This document shows positions 16,950 through 25,830 of a stretch of DNA of 64,000 nucleotides, piece after piece (positions within the stretch are counted from its first letter, which is position 1; every line of letters starts with the position of its first letter). The position numbers were made by a program, and so were the translations under genes. Source of the DNA: Anoxypelagibacter sp902613655 (lineage in GTDB: Bacteria > Pseudomonadota > Alphaproteobacteria > Pelagibacterales > Pelagibacteraceae); the NCBI GenBank assembly GCA_902613655.1, contig CACMHR010000004.1:27020-91019 (forward strand), given 5' to 3'. Under the pieces are notes generated by a model. That model was not told the DNA's origin. It did not search any database and saw nothing but the letters and a program-made list of their open reading frames with translations.

Positions 16950-17711
16950 TTATTTTTCTCTTAACTTAAGAGGCGTATGTTTGGCTGTTCTAATATAAAC
17001 GTCATCAAAAAGTTTATTTTGCATTAAATTAACCACGCCATCTTTGACCAATTCTAGACTTGCAGAAAAAAGAGAGGCTAACCCAGTTTTTTTAAAATTA
17101 CCTGATGTTTTAAAGGACTTGGGAATTAATTCTTGAATTTTTTTCCAATCGTCAATTTCCGTCATATTATTTTTTATTTGCTTAATTCCCTCTTGTGTAG
17201 TCATAACTGGTAATTTTGGAATATTAATTGTTTGATACAATGATTGTACTTTTATGCTAGAGTAACTTTTTAATAATTCATATAAAGTGACTTTATAGAC
17301 TGTATTATTTACAGCTTTAATACCGCCTTTCATGCCTCTATAAAATATTGTTTTGCCTATTCTTTCCCTTTTAAGTAATTGGTCTGATAAAAGTCTTATT
17401 AATTCTAATTTCTTTAATTGTAACTTTAATTTCTCAGCAATATCCGAAGCTTTAAATTCATCTTCCTCATCCTCAGGTAATAAAAGCTTTGATTTTAAAT
17501 ATGCAAGCCAGGTTGCCATTATTAAATATTCAAAAGCTAGATCTAAATTTTCAGCTTTTTTAATATAATCAAGAAAATGATCTGCTAATACAGTGACAGA
17601 AATTTGAGTTAAATCTACTTTTTGATTTTTAGCAAGATCAAGTAAAGTTTGAAGTGGACCTGAATAGTTTGGTATGTCCACCAATATATCGAGATCATTT
17701 TTTGATTCCAT
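16950..17711 (-). CDS. scpA: Segregation and condensation protein A
   Basis: Kleisin subunit of the SMC-ScpAB complex. The 253-residue protein begins with the typical block DIPNYSGPLQTLLDLAKNQKVDLTQISVTVLADHFLDYI, then YLIMATWLAYLKSKLLLPE. The C-terminal end EISKL-like winged helix is represented by LFSASLELVKDGVVNLMQNKLFDDVYIR. It lies 9 bases after nagZ and 3 before scpB. Confidence 0.95.
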   Translation of the reverse strand: MESKNDLDILVDIPNYSGPLQTLLDLAKNQKVDLTQISVTVLADHFLDYIKKAENLDLAFEYLIMATWLAYLKSKLLLPEDEEDEFKASDIAEKLKLQLKKLELIRLLSDQLLKRERIGKTIFYRGMKGGIKAVNNTVYKVTLYELLKSYSSIKVQSLYQTINIPKLPVMTTQEGIKQIKNNMTEIDDWKKIQELIPKSFKTSGNFKKTGLASLFSASLELVKDGVVNLMQNKLFDDVYIRTAKHTPLKLREK

Positions 17712-17720
17712 TGTCAGACT

Positions 17721-18668
17721 CTATCTTAAAAACTCATAAAATTGTTGTGTTTTTTTTACAGTAAACTTATCAATTTTATTAATACCTTTTAACAACAAAG
17801 ATGAATGCTTTGTGTTTCCTCCGCAATACAACACAAGATTACAGCCTGAAAGAAGGCATTTCTTTGCATTTAAAAGTAAATCTCCCTTTAAAGCTTTCAT
17901 GCATATATCATCTGATATTATCAATCCTTTAAAATTTAATTTTTTTCTTATAATTCGATTAATAATTATTCTTGATTGCGTAGCTACAAAATTAGGATCA
18001 ATTTTCTTAAATAAAACGTGTGCTGTCATTACAAAATTTGAATTTATATTTTTAAAAGGTGAAAAATCAACAAGTTCTAGCTTCTTGTGACTGTCTAAAA
18101 CAACAGGAACAGCTTTATGACTATCAATATTTGTGGATCCATGTCCAGGTATGTGTTTTGAAACTGATCCAATTTTATTTTGTTTTAAGGTATCAATACA
18201 TAGATTTCCTAATATTTTTACGTCATTTTTATTTGGCGAAAAACATCTATCTTTTAAAATTTTAGTAGTCTTTTTTTGCAAAATATCTAAAACAGGAATA
18301 GTATTTATATTTATTCCAACCTCCCTCAATACAGAACATATTGAATTAAGGTAATACTGGTAGATTTTTTTTCCGTTTTTTTTATTTTTTTTGTATAAAT
18401 TACCAAAAAAAACCTGTGATAACTCTTTGCTATTTATTAAATCAGATAATCTAGAAACTGACCCCCCCTCTTCATCAATCATAACAGGAAAATATGGATC
18501 ATTGAAAATCATTCTAATTTCTTTAGTTAAACTTTTGACTTGTTTAAATGACCTAATATTTCTTTTGAATAGAATTATTCCCCAAGGTTTTTCTTTTTTA
18601 AAAAGCATCTTTTCAGAAAATGTTAAATAATAAGTTTTTATGCTTGTAATAATTGGTTTTCTATTCAT
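17721..18668 (-). CDS. nagZ: Beta-N-acetylhexosaminidase (GH3), NagZ-like
   Basis: Removes N-acetylglucosamine from recycled peptidoglycan fragments. The GH3 signatures are DEEGGSVSRL near residue 81, the catalytic His/Asp loop KHIPGHGSTNIDSHKAVP, and the nucleophile Asp in LIISDDICMKAL. At 315 residues it is within the range for single-domain NagZ. The gene overlaps the small membrane protein upstream by 8 bases. The argS-x-nagZ-scpA-scpB order is conserved in alphaproteobacteria and supports the assignment. Confidence 0.93.
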   Translation of the reverse strand: MNRKPIITSIKTYYLTFSEKMLFKKEKPWGIILFKRNIRSFKQVKSLTKEIRMIFNDPYFPVMIDEEGGSVSRLSDLINSKELSQVFFGNLYKKNKKNGKKIYQYYLNSICSVLREVGININTIPVLDILQKKTTKILKDRCFSPNKNDVKILGNLCIDTLKQNKIGSVSKHIPGHGSTNIDSHKAVPVVLDSHKKLELVDFSPFKNINSNFVMTAHVLFKKIDPNFVATQSRIIINRIIRKKLNFKGLIISDDICMKALKGDLLLNAKKCLLSGCNLVLYCGGNTKHSSLLLKGINKIDKFTVKKTQQFYEFLR

Positions 18669-18927
18669 TTGAATTTAGTAAATCCCAAAATGATCTTTTT
18701 TTAATCTTTTCCAGATTTGTATCATTATTTTGATATTCAATAATATTTTGTGTGTCATCAATGAGCAAAGGCAGCTCATCTAGACTTTTGCTAATCTTTG
18801 ATGACAAATTTACCCGATTTGTATTAATTTTCTCAACATTTTTATCAGAGAAATAATAGAAATTAGTTAATAATAAGAATGCAGTTATTATTAAAAATTG
18901 AAAAATAGTTAATACTTTATTTAACAT
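18661..18927 (-). CDS. Small single-span membrane protein in the argS-nagZ interval
   Basis: An 88-residue protein with a short N-terminus, one membrane segment (about residues 7-26, ITAFLLLTNFYYFS), then about 60 polar residues with DELPLLIDDTQNIIEYQNND. I recognise no domain. In many alphaproteobacteria this slot, between argS and nagZ, is held by a SPOR-domain protein that binds septal peptidoglycan. Here the membrane anchor and position remain, but there is no room for the roughly 70-residue SPOR domain. Its start codon overlaps the argS stop by one base. Confidence 0.7.
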   Translation of the reverse strand: MLNKVLTIFQFLIITAFLLLTNFYYFSDKNVEKINTNRVNLSSKISKSLDELPLLIDDTQNIIEYQNNDTNLEKIKKRSFWDLLNSNE

Positions 18928-20651
18928 TACATTTTTTTTGGCAATGAGACTCCTAGAATAGACATCGCATTTATTAAAATAATAGTTATAAGTTGAAATA
19001 TTTTAAATGTAAGTTCGTTCTTAATTTTACCATTTAGAATAAATTTAAATTTTGGATCTTCATTTCCTTTGCTCCAGTATGAATGAAAAATAGTAACTAA
19101 TTCATATAAGTAAAATGGAATTCTGTGAGGTTCTAATTTTTTTGCTGACAAATCTACTACTTTTGGCCATTCAATAATTTTTCTTAATAATTTATATTCA
19201 TAATCATTAGGAGAAAAATTCAAATTACGGAATTTTTTTATTTTATTAGTTTTAATATTCAAAGAAGTATACAAAGAATTTATTCTTGCATAACAATATT
19301 GAACATAGAAAACTGGGTTTTCCTTATTTTTTTCAAGCACTTTATTTAAGTCAAAATCTAATTCAACATCATTTCCTCTATTCAACATCATAAATCTTAA
19401 AGAATCCTTTCCAACATCGTTTAGAACATCTTTGATGGTGATAAAGTCACCTTTTCTTTTTGACATTTTATAAGGCTGTCCGTCTTTAATAAGTTTTACA
19501 AGTTGGCATACTTTACAGGTTAATATATTTTTATTTAACGACAATGCATTAACAGCTGCTGATATCCTTTTAATATAACCAGCATGATCAGCACCAAGAA
19601 TATTAATTAAAAAATCATATTTTCTAGAAACTTTATTTGAATGATACGCCAAATCATTAGCAAAATAAGTCCAGGTACTATCATTTTTAGTTAACGCTCT
19701 GTCAGAATCGTCTCCAAATAAACTTGACTTAAAAATTAGTCTCTTTACTTGTTTCCAATTTTTATTGCTCTCTCCTTTAGGTGGTTCCAAATATCCCTCT
19801 TGAATTAATTTCTTCTTTTTTAAAACTTTAATAACTTTTTCAACTGATTTTTGTTTTACTAAACTAGACTCAGAGAAGAAAATATCATGTGATATTCCTA
19901 AATTTTTCAAATCAGTCTTTATTAAATCCATTGAATACTTAAGTCCTTGTTTTTTAAGGTTTTGTTTAACTTTATCAAAATCATCAAGATTTATATTTGG
20001 CTGCTTTTTTAAAATTTTCTTTGAAATTTCTATGATGTATTCACCGGGGTAAAGAGATTCATCAATGGGAAAATTTGTTTTTAACTTAATCTCTTTTAAT
20101 CTAAAATATATTGATTTAGAAAAATCTTCTATTTGCTTTCCATAATCATTAACATAAAACTCTTTTGTTACTTTATTTCCATTAAATTTTAATAAATTTG
20201 ATAAAACATCACCAAAAATTGCACCTCTGCAATGGCCTACATGTAAAGGTCCAGTGGGATTAGCAGAAACGAATTCTATGTTGTATTTATTATTTTTTTT
20301 ATTTGACCCAAAGGTTTTCTTATTTTTTTCAATATTATTTATAATAAATAACCATGCATCAGTTGAAAGTTTTATGTTCAAAAAACCAGGGCCTGCAATT
20401 TCAATTGATGAAAAATGTTTTATTTCATCAATAAGTATATTTTTCATTTTTTCAGCAAGATTCCTTGGATTTTGGCTTGTGCTTTTGCCTAATATTAAAC
20501 AGATATTTGTTGAAAAATCACAGTCGAATTTTTCTGGCGGCGCTTCAACTGTAATTTTGCTAAAAAGTTGATTTTCTTTTAAATCTAAATTTTTCTTATT
20601 TTTTATTACAGTTTTTTTTATTTTGTCTAAATATATATTAAAAAAGTTCAT
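18927..20651 (-). CDS. argS: Arginine--tRNA ligase
   Basis: Charges tRNA-Arg. The 574-residue class I synthetase has an N-terminal domain (residues 1 to about 105), the HIGH-type motif NPTGPLHVGHCRGAIFGD, YVNDYGKQIEDF, ILGADHAGYIKR, the KMSKR motif in QPYKMSKRKGDFITI, and a helical anticodon domain with VQYCYARINSL. The start overlaps dgt by 4 bases and the stop overlaps the next gene by one. Confidence 0.97.
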   Translation of the reverse strand: MNFFNIYLDKIKKTVIKNKKNLDLKENQLFSKITVEAPPEKFDCDFSTNICLILGKSTSQNPRNLAEKMKNILIDEIKHFSSIEIAGPGFLNIKLSTDAWLFIINNIEKNKKTFGSNKKNNKYNIEFVSANPTGPLHVGHCRGAIFGDVLSNLLKFNGNKVTKEFYVNDYGKQIEDFSKSIYFRLKEIKLKTNFPIDESLYPGEYIIEISKKILKKQPNINLDDFDKVKQNLKKQGLKYSMDLIKTDLKNLGISHDIFFSESSLVKQKSVEKVIKVLKKKKLIQEGYLEPPKGESNKNWKQVKRLIFKSSLFGDDSDRALTKNDSTWTYFANDLAYHSNKVSRKYDFLINILGADHAGYIKRISAAVNALSLNKNILTCKVCQLVKLIKDGQPYKMSKRKGDFITIKDVLNDVGKDSLRFMMLNRGNDVELDFDLNKVLEKNKENPVFYVQYCYARINSLYTSLNIKTNKIKKFRNLNFSPNDYEYKLLRKIIEWPKVVDLSAKKLEPHRIPFYLYELVTIFHSYWSKGNEDPKFKFILNGKIKNELTFKIFQLITIILINAMSILGVSLPKKM

Positions 20652-21778
20652 TTTAATGATTTGTATAGATTTATTGCATATCTATCGGTCATTCCAGCTA
20701 TAAAATCACATATCCTCCTCTCTTTTGTGAACATTTTAAGATCATTAAATTTTATAAATTTATCAGGTTTTTCTTTAATTTTTTTAAAAAGTAATCTTAT
20801 AATATTTGAACCTTCTTTGGTTTTTTTTAAAACATTTGGATTGTTATACATATTTTTATTTAAAAATAATTTTATATTTTTATCAAATAGTCTCATTTGT
20901 TTAGAAAAATTTACTAATTTTACTTTTGTTTTATATACATCCCTTATAGTTTTGATTTTTTCCTTTTTAATATTAGAATTTGTTGTATTAACCACATCGC
21001 TAACCATTTTATTAATAAGATTTCTTGTAATTTGCCTATAAATTAGTTCTTTATTATTCTTTTTTAATCTTTTCTGGTGAAATTTCACAATATCAGATAT
21101 TAATGGAATTGCTCTTAGATCTTTTAAATTAAACAAACCAGCATTTAAACCATCTTCAAGGTCATGACTGTTGTAAGCAATATCATCGGAAATTGAGGAG
21201 AATTGAGCTTCTAATGAAGGTCCTTTTGAAAAATCAATTTTATTTTTAAATATATTTTTTCCTAAAATATTTTGGTAATTTTTATTATTACTTATTGGTC
21301 CATTATGCTTTAATAATCCATCTAATGTCTCTAAGGTCAAATTTAAACCGTTAAAATTATAATATTTTTTTTCTATAACAGTAACAACTCTTAATGTTTG
21401 AATATTGTGATCAAAACCACCAAAATTTTTCATACAATTATTTAGTTCTTTCTCACCAGCATGTCCAAAAGGTGGATGCCCTAAATCGTGAGCCAAGCTC
21501 AGTGTTTCACACAAATCATCATTAAGTTTAAAAATTTTGCCTAAGGTTCTGGCAATTTGAGAAACTTCCATTGAATGTGTGATTCTTGTTCTGAAATGGT
21601 CGCTCTCTGTATTTACAAAAACTTGCGTTTTATGTTTTAATCTTCTAAATGCTGTTGAGTGTATTATTCTATCTCTATCTCTTTGATAATATGTTCTAAA
21701 TTTACTAGTTTTTTCTTTATAAATCCTTCCCTCAGATCTTAGGGGTGTGGCTAATAATGAATAATCGTTTTTTTGCAT
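20648..21778 (-). CDS. dgt: Deoxyguanosinetriphosphate triphosphohydrolase-like HD protein
   Basis: A 376-residue HD-domain hydrolase of the dGTPase type, which removes triphosphate from dNTPs. Signatures are GRIYKE...RTYYQRDRDRIIHSTAFRRLKHKTQVF, the metal-binding THSMEVSQIAR and SLAHDLGHPPFGHAGE, and SDDIAYNSHDLEDG. The length matches the shorter type 2 family rather than E. coli Dgt. It opens the 13-gene leftward run, and only 41 bases separate its start from the divergent Fe-S carrier gene. Confidence 0.92.
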   Translation of the reverse strand: MQKNDYSLLATPLRSEGRIYKEKTSKFRTYYQRDRDRIIHSTAFRRLKHKTQVFVNTESDHFRTRITHSMEVSQIARTLGKIFKLNDDLCETLSLAHDLGHPPFGHAGEKELNNCMKNFGGFDHNIQTLRVVTVIEKKYYNFNGLNLTLETLDGLLKHNGPISNNKNYQNILGKNIFKNKIDFSKGPSLEAQFSSISDDIAYNSHDLEDGLNAGLFNLKDLRAIPLISDIVKFHQKRLKKNNKELIYRQITRNLINKMVSDVVNTTNSNIKKEKIKTIRDVYKTKVKLVNFSKQMRLFDKNIKLFLNKNMYNNPNVLKKTKEGSNIIRLLFKKIKEKPDKFIKFNDLKMFTKERRICDFIAGMTDRYAINLYKSLK

Positions 21779-21819
21779 TAAAGGTATTAATTAGTTATAA
21801 TACATCATTTGGAAATAAA

Positions 21820-22137
21820 ATGACTAATAAAATTGAATTTACAGAAACTGCAAAGAAAGAGATAAGCAGAATAATCTCTCGAGATACTTCAAAAAAGTAC
21901 TTTAGAATATCGGTACTTGGAGGAGGATGCTCAGGTTTTAAGTATAATTTTTCATTTGAAGATAAGGTTCAAGATAATGACAGACTTTTTGATCAAACCG
22001 TTATAGATAATAATTCACTTAAAATTATAGAAGGTTCAATTGTAGATTTTAAAAAAGAACTGATAGGTAATTCTTTTACAATAACCAATCCTAAAGCCAA
22101 CTCGTCTTGTGGCTGTGGTTTGTCTTTTTCTGTTTAA
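21820..22137 (+). CDS. erpA: A-type iron-sulfur cluster carrier (ErpA/IscA-like)
   Basis: A 105-residue carrier that passes Fe-S clusters to apoproteins. The start is placed at MTNKIEFTETAKKEI, because the extra upstream residues in frame do not resemble the family. The three cluster cysteines are seen in VLGGGCSGFKYNF and in SSCGCGLSFSV at the C-terminus. Its stop codon overlaps the xthA start by one base. ErpA and IscA cannot be told apart by eye, so the symbol is tentative. Confidence 0.88.
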   Translation: MTNKIEFTETAKKEISRIISRDTSKKYFRISVLGGGCSGFKYNFSFEDKVQDNDRLFDQTVIDNNSLKIIEGSIVDFKKELIGNSFTITNPKANSSCGCGLSFSV

Positions 22138-22913
22138 TGAAAATAACATCGTGGAACGTTAATTCTGTAAGAGCCAGAATTCTTAATATCAAAGATTATC
22201 TCAAACAATCAAATCCAGATATATTAATGATACAAGAAATTAAAACAGAGGAAAAAAGTTTCCCTTTTGCTGACTTTGGTGACCTGGGTTACAACTGTTA
22301 TGTATACGGCCAAAAGAGTTATAATGGTGTTGCAGTTGTAAGTAAAAAAAAAATTGATGAAATTAATAATGATTATATTAAAGACCCAAAAAAACAATCT
22401 AGAATTATAACAGCGAATATAATTAATAAATCTATAAAAATTAAATTGATAAATATATATGTGCCAAATGGAAATCCAATTAATACTGACAAGTATACAT
22501 ATAAACTAAACTGGTTTAATTCTTTTATTAAAAAAACAAAGAAATTATTATTAACACAAAAAAATATAATTATCGGTGGAGATTTTAATGTGATACCTGA
22601 AAAAATTGATGTTTATGATTATGAAAAATATGAGAACGATGCTTTGTTTAAATTAGAAATAAGAAAAAAATATCAAGAATTAATTAATTTGGGTTTTCAT
22701 GATATTTATCGTTATTTTAATAAAGAAAAATCTGAATATACCTTCTGGGATTACATGGCTGGTTCCTGGCAAAAAAATAATGGTTTAAGGATAGATCACT
22801 TTTTGGTTTCGAACAATCTTCTAGATAATGTTAAGGGGATAAGTATAAATAAGAAACCGCGCGGAAAAATTAAACCATCAGACCATACACCTATTGAACT
22901 CGAGATTGTTTAA
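22137..22913 (+). CDS. xthA: Exodeoxyribonuclease III
   Basis: AP endonuclease and 3'-5' exonuclease of base excision repair. The start is the ATG in TAATG at 22137, giving MKITSWNVNSVRARI and 258 residues, the family norm; a longer in-frame start at 22107 adds only hydrophobic residues. Motifs are IQEIKTEEKSFP (metal Glu), VYGQKSYNGVAV, IIGGDFNVIPEKIDVYD, YTFWDYM, GLRIDHFLVS and the final KPSDHTPIELE (catalytic Asp-His). The last 23 bases overlap the convergent manC-like gene. Confidence 0.96.
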   Translation: MKITSWNVNSVRARILNIKDYLKQSNPDILMIQEIKTEEKSFPFADFGDLGYNCYVYGQKSYNGVAVVSKKKIDEINNDYIKDPKKQSRIITANIINKSIKIKLINIYVPNGNPINTDKYTYKLNWFNSFIKKTKKLLLTQKNIIIGGDFNVIPEKIDVYDYEKYENDALFKLEIRKKYQELINLGFHDIYRYFNKEKSEYTFWDYMAGSWQKNNGLRIDHFLVSNNLLDNVKGISINKKPRGKIKPSDHTPIELEIV

Positions 22914-24111
22914 CTCTTCCATATATATCTTGATATCTAACAATATCTGTTTCTTTTAGAATTGAACCTTTTTGAATCTCTAAAATTTTGACAGTTTTTT
23001 TAAATGGATTTTCTATACGGTGAATTGCTCCTTTGGGTATAAAAATTGAATCATTTTTATATTTTAAAATTTTTTTCTTATTTAAGGTAATAACTGGCTT
23101 GCCTTGAGTAATTAACCAATGTTCAGATCTATGATAATGTTTTTGAAGACTTAATACTCCATTTCTTTTAACTTTTAATTCTTTAACTAAAAAGTTTTTA
23201 CCTTTAAATAAATTTGTATAGCTGCCCCATGGTCTATAAAAAACGTTCTTTTTTTTAAAGTACTTTTGTTTATTCTTGTTAAATATGAATGATATTTCTC
23301 TCCAAGAGCCTAAATCCGACCATGGCATATCTAATTTAACAGCATTAATATTTTGTGATTTTTCAAGAATTGCATAATCAAAAGATTTTTCCACACACTT
23401 ATTAAAAGCTGATTTATGCAAATAATAAACATTATTTCTATACTTGGACTTATATACTGATTGAAGACAATTTTTATATGTTATTGGCTGAAATTTTTTA
23501 AAATTATTTATAATTGATTCCTTTCGTAATAAAAACATTCCAGAATTCCAGTATCCTTTATTTTCAATTACTTTCTTTGCTTTTGAAATACTGGGTTTTT
23601 CAATAAATTTAGATACTTTGTTAATTTTATTTTTAAGTTTTTTTGAATAAAAATAACCGTATTCACTTGATGGATTTTTTGGCTTAATTCCAAAAATAAA
23701 AATATTTTCAGAATTTAAGTTCGAACAAACTTTTTTTATTGCTTTATTAAAAACACTATATTTTTCTATCAAATGATCTGAAGTAAAATACATGATAGGC
23801 TGGTTGTAGTTAATATCTTTAATTAAAGCTGATGCCAATATTGCTGGTGCTGTATTTTTTTTTGTTGGCTCTAAAACAATCTTATATTTTTTTATTTTTG
23901 ATTTTTTTAATGTTTTTTTTACTTTGGACAAATACTTATTATTTGTACTTATAACAGGAAAGTCAAAAACTGGGTTTTTTATTCTTTCTAGGGTTTTTTC
24001 CATCAAAGACCAACCACCGAAATCTATAAATTGTTTTGGTTGATGGTGTTTTTTATCTTCCCAAAGTCTAGTTCCTGCTCCACCACATAAAATAACAGGT
24101 CTAATTTTCAT
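22891..24111 (-). CDS. manC: Mannose-1-phosphate guanylyltransferase / mannose-6-phosphate isomerase-like
   Basis: Makes GDP-mannose from GTP and mannose-1-phosphate for polysaccharide synthesis. The nucleotidyltransferase part has ILCGGAGTRLW...QPKQF (residues 8-28), YFTSDHLIEK, FGIKPKNPSSEYGYF and YWNSGMFLLRK. The C-terminal cupin (from about residue 295) has RPWGSYTNLFKG, LSLQKHYHRSEHWLITQGKP and IPKGAIHRIENP, the type II isomerase module. At 406 residues it is 60-70 shorter than usual. It follows ilvD directly with no gap and converges on xthA with 23 overlapping bases. Confidence 0.88.
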   Translation of the reverse strand: MKIRPVILCGGAGTRLWEDKKHHQPKQFIDFGGWSLMEKTLERIKNPVFDFPVISTNNKYLSKVKKTLKKSKIKKYKIVLEPTKKNTAPAILASALIKDINYNQPIMYFTSDHLIEKYSVFNKAIKKVCSNLNSENIFIFGIKPKNPSSEYGYFYSKKLKNKINKVSKFIEKPSISKAKKVIENKGYWNSGMFLLRKESIINNFKKFQPITYKNCLQSVYKSKYRNNVYYLHKSAFNKCVEKSFDYAILEKSQNINAVKLDMPWSDLGSWREISFIFNKNKQKYFKKKNVFYRPWGSYTNLFKGKNFLVKELKVKRNGVLSLQKHYHRSEHWLITQGKPVITLNKKKILKYKNDSIFIPKGAIHRIENPFKKTVKILEIQKGSILKETDIVRYQDIYGRVKQSRVQ

Positions 24112-25830
24112 TTAAATATCTGCGTAACACTTGACTTCTTTTCTACCACCTGGGTGTGTAGACGCGCCTAAATACGCTGGCCCTACTGTTTGTGCGTACT
24201 TCCAAAGAGTTCCATTTCCAAAATTAATTTTTTTAGGTTTCCATTTTTTCTTCCTTTTTGATAACTCTTTTTTTGAGAGATCAACATTTATCGTTCCCTT
24301 TTTTGCGTCTATATGAATTATGTCTCCATTTTTTAATAATCCAATGGGACCTCCTACTGATGCTTCTGGACCTACGTGTCCAATACAAAAACCTCTAGTT
24401 GCTCCAGAAAATCTTCCATCCGTTATTAACGCAACTTTTTCACCTTTGCCTTGACCATAGATAGCTCCTGTGGTCTGAAGCATTTCTCTCATACCCGGAC
24501 CTCCTTTGGGACCTTCATATCTGATAACTATAATGTCTCCGTCTTTGTATTTTCTTTTTAATACTGCTTTATAAGCAGACTCCTCGGTATCAAAACATCT
24601 TGCTCTACCAGTAAATTGAAGTTTTTTTAACCCTGCAACTTTTACAATTGCCCCATCCGGTGCAAGATTACCTTTCAATCCTACAACGCCACCATCGTTT
24701 GATAACGGATTATTATATTTTCTCATAACTTTTTGTTTAATATTAAATTTAACTTTTTTAAGATTTTCTTTCATTGTTTTGCCTGTAACCGTCATACAGT
24801 TTCCATGAATATATCCGCCATCTAACAAAGTTTTTAATAGCATAGGAACGCCCCCGGCTTTCCACATATCTTTTGCAACATATCTTCCACCAGGTTTTAA
24901 ATCAGCGAGATAAGGTGTTTTTTTAAAAATTTTTGCAACGTCCATTAAATCAAATTTAATTCCTATTTCATTTGCTAAAGCTGGTAAATGCAATGCTGCA
25001 TTAGTTGAACCTCCTGTGGCCGCAACTATAGTTGCTGCATTCTCTAAAGATTTTCTTGAAACAATGTCTCTCGGTCTAATATTTTTTTTTAACAAATTCA
25101 TAACTGCCTTACCGCTTTGTAAAGCATATTTATCCCTCTGTCCGTATGGTGCTGGCGTTCCAGCAGAATAAGGTAAAGCCAAACCAATAGCCTCGGATAC
25201 ACATGCCATAGTATTTGCAGTAAATTGTCCACCGCATGCTCCAGCACTAGGACAAGCTTTTAATTCTAGTTTTCTCAAAGCATGCCCGCTCATTTTTCCT
25301 GAAGAATATTTTCCTACACCCTCGAATACATCTAAAACTGTTACATCTTTTCCATTATATCTACCAGGAAGAATCGATCCGCCATAAATAAATACACTTG
25401 GTACATTAAGTCTAAGCATTGCCATCATTAAGCCTGGTAAAGATTTATCACAACCAGCAACTCCTACTAATGCATCATAACAATGTCCTCTAACAGTTAA
25501 CTCTGTTGAGTCAGCAATAACATCTCGAGATACCAAAGAAGATTTCATACCTTCATGCCCCATAGCGATACCGTCAGTAACAGTTATAGTACAAAATTCT
25601 CTTGGTGTACCGCCAGAAAATTTGACACCCTTTTTAACTGACTGAGCTTGTCTCATTAATGCAATATTACATGGAGCAGCTTCATTCCATGTAGAAACAA
25701 CACCAACAAAAGGTTTTGCTACATCTTTTTCAGTTTCACCCATCGCATAATAAAAAGATCTTTGAGGAGCTTTATCTGCACCTAAAGATGTATGCCTGCT
25801 TGGTAATTTTTTTTTATTAAATTTATTCAT
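24112..25830 (-). CDS. ilvD: Dihydroxy-acid dehydratase
   Basis: Fe-S dehydratase in valine, isoleucine and leucine synthesis. The 572 residues fit IlvD. Blocks include FVGVVSTWNEAAPCNIALMRQAQ, FCTITVTDGIAMGHEGMKSSLVSRD, the cluster-binding VGVAGCDKSLPG and CPSAGACGGQFTANTMAC, VAATGGSTNAALHLPA, YEGPKGGPGMREML, and TDGRFSGATRGFCIGHVGPEA. Related sugar-acid dehydratases share the fold, but the GACGGQFTANTM and GGSTNAALH blocks and the length favour IlvD. It overlaps valS by 4 bases. Confidence 0.95.
   Translation of the reverse strand: MNKFNKKKLPSRHTSLGADKAPQRSFYYAMGETEKDVAKPFVGVVSTWNEAAPCNIALMRQAQSVKKGVKFSGGTPREFCTITVTDGIAMGHEGMKSSLVSRDVIADSTELTVRGHCYDALVGVAGCDKSLPGLMMAMLRLNVPSVFIYGGSILPGRYNGKDVTVLDVFEGVGKYSSGKMSGHALRKLELKACPSAGACGGQFTANTMACVSEAIGLALPYSAGTPAPYGQRDKYALQSGKAVMNLLKKNIRPRDIVSRKSLENAATIVAATGGSTNAALHLPALANEIGIKFDLMDVAKIFKKTPYLADLKPGGRYVAKDMWKAGGVPMLLKTLLDGGYIHGNCMTVTGKTMKENLKKVKFNIKQKVMRKYNNPLSNDGGVVGLKGNLAPDGAIVKVAGLKKLQFTGRARCFDTEESAYKAVLKRKYKDGDIIVIRYEGPKGGPGMREMLQTTGAIYGQGKGEKVALITDGRFSGATRGFCIGHVGPEASVGGPIGLLKNGDIIHIDAKKGTINVDLSKKELSKRKKKWKPKKINFGNGTLWKYAQTVGPAYLGASTHPGGRKEVKCYADI

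Noticed and set aside
22107..22136. Longer xthA start at 22107
   Set aside because: The added residues are out-of-frame reading of the Fe-S carrier end; the TAATG start at 22137 gives the family N-terminus MKITSWN.
24131..24316. Open frames on the strand opposite ilvD, gyrA, valS, uvrA and other large genes
   Set aside because: They lie wholly inside well-supported genes, show no recognisable family, and have no start context; they are shadows of the real genes.
24112..25830. IlvD-like protein as a sugar-acid dehydratase for the carbohydrate region
   Set aside because: The motifs and length fit branched-chain amino-acid synthesis, and it is far from the sugar genes and tied to valS.
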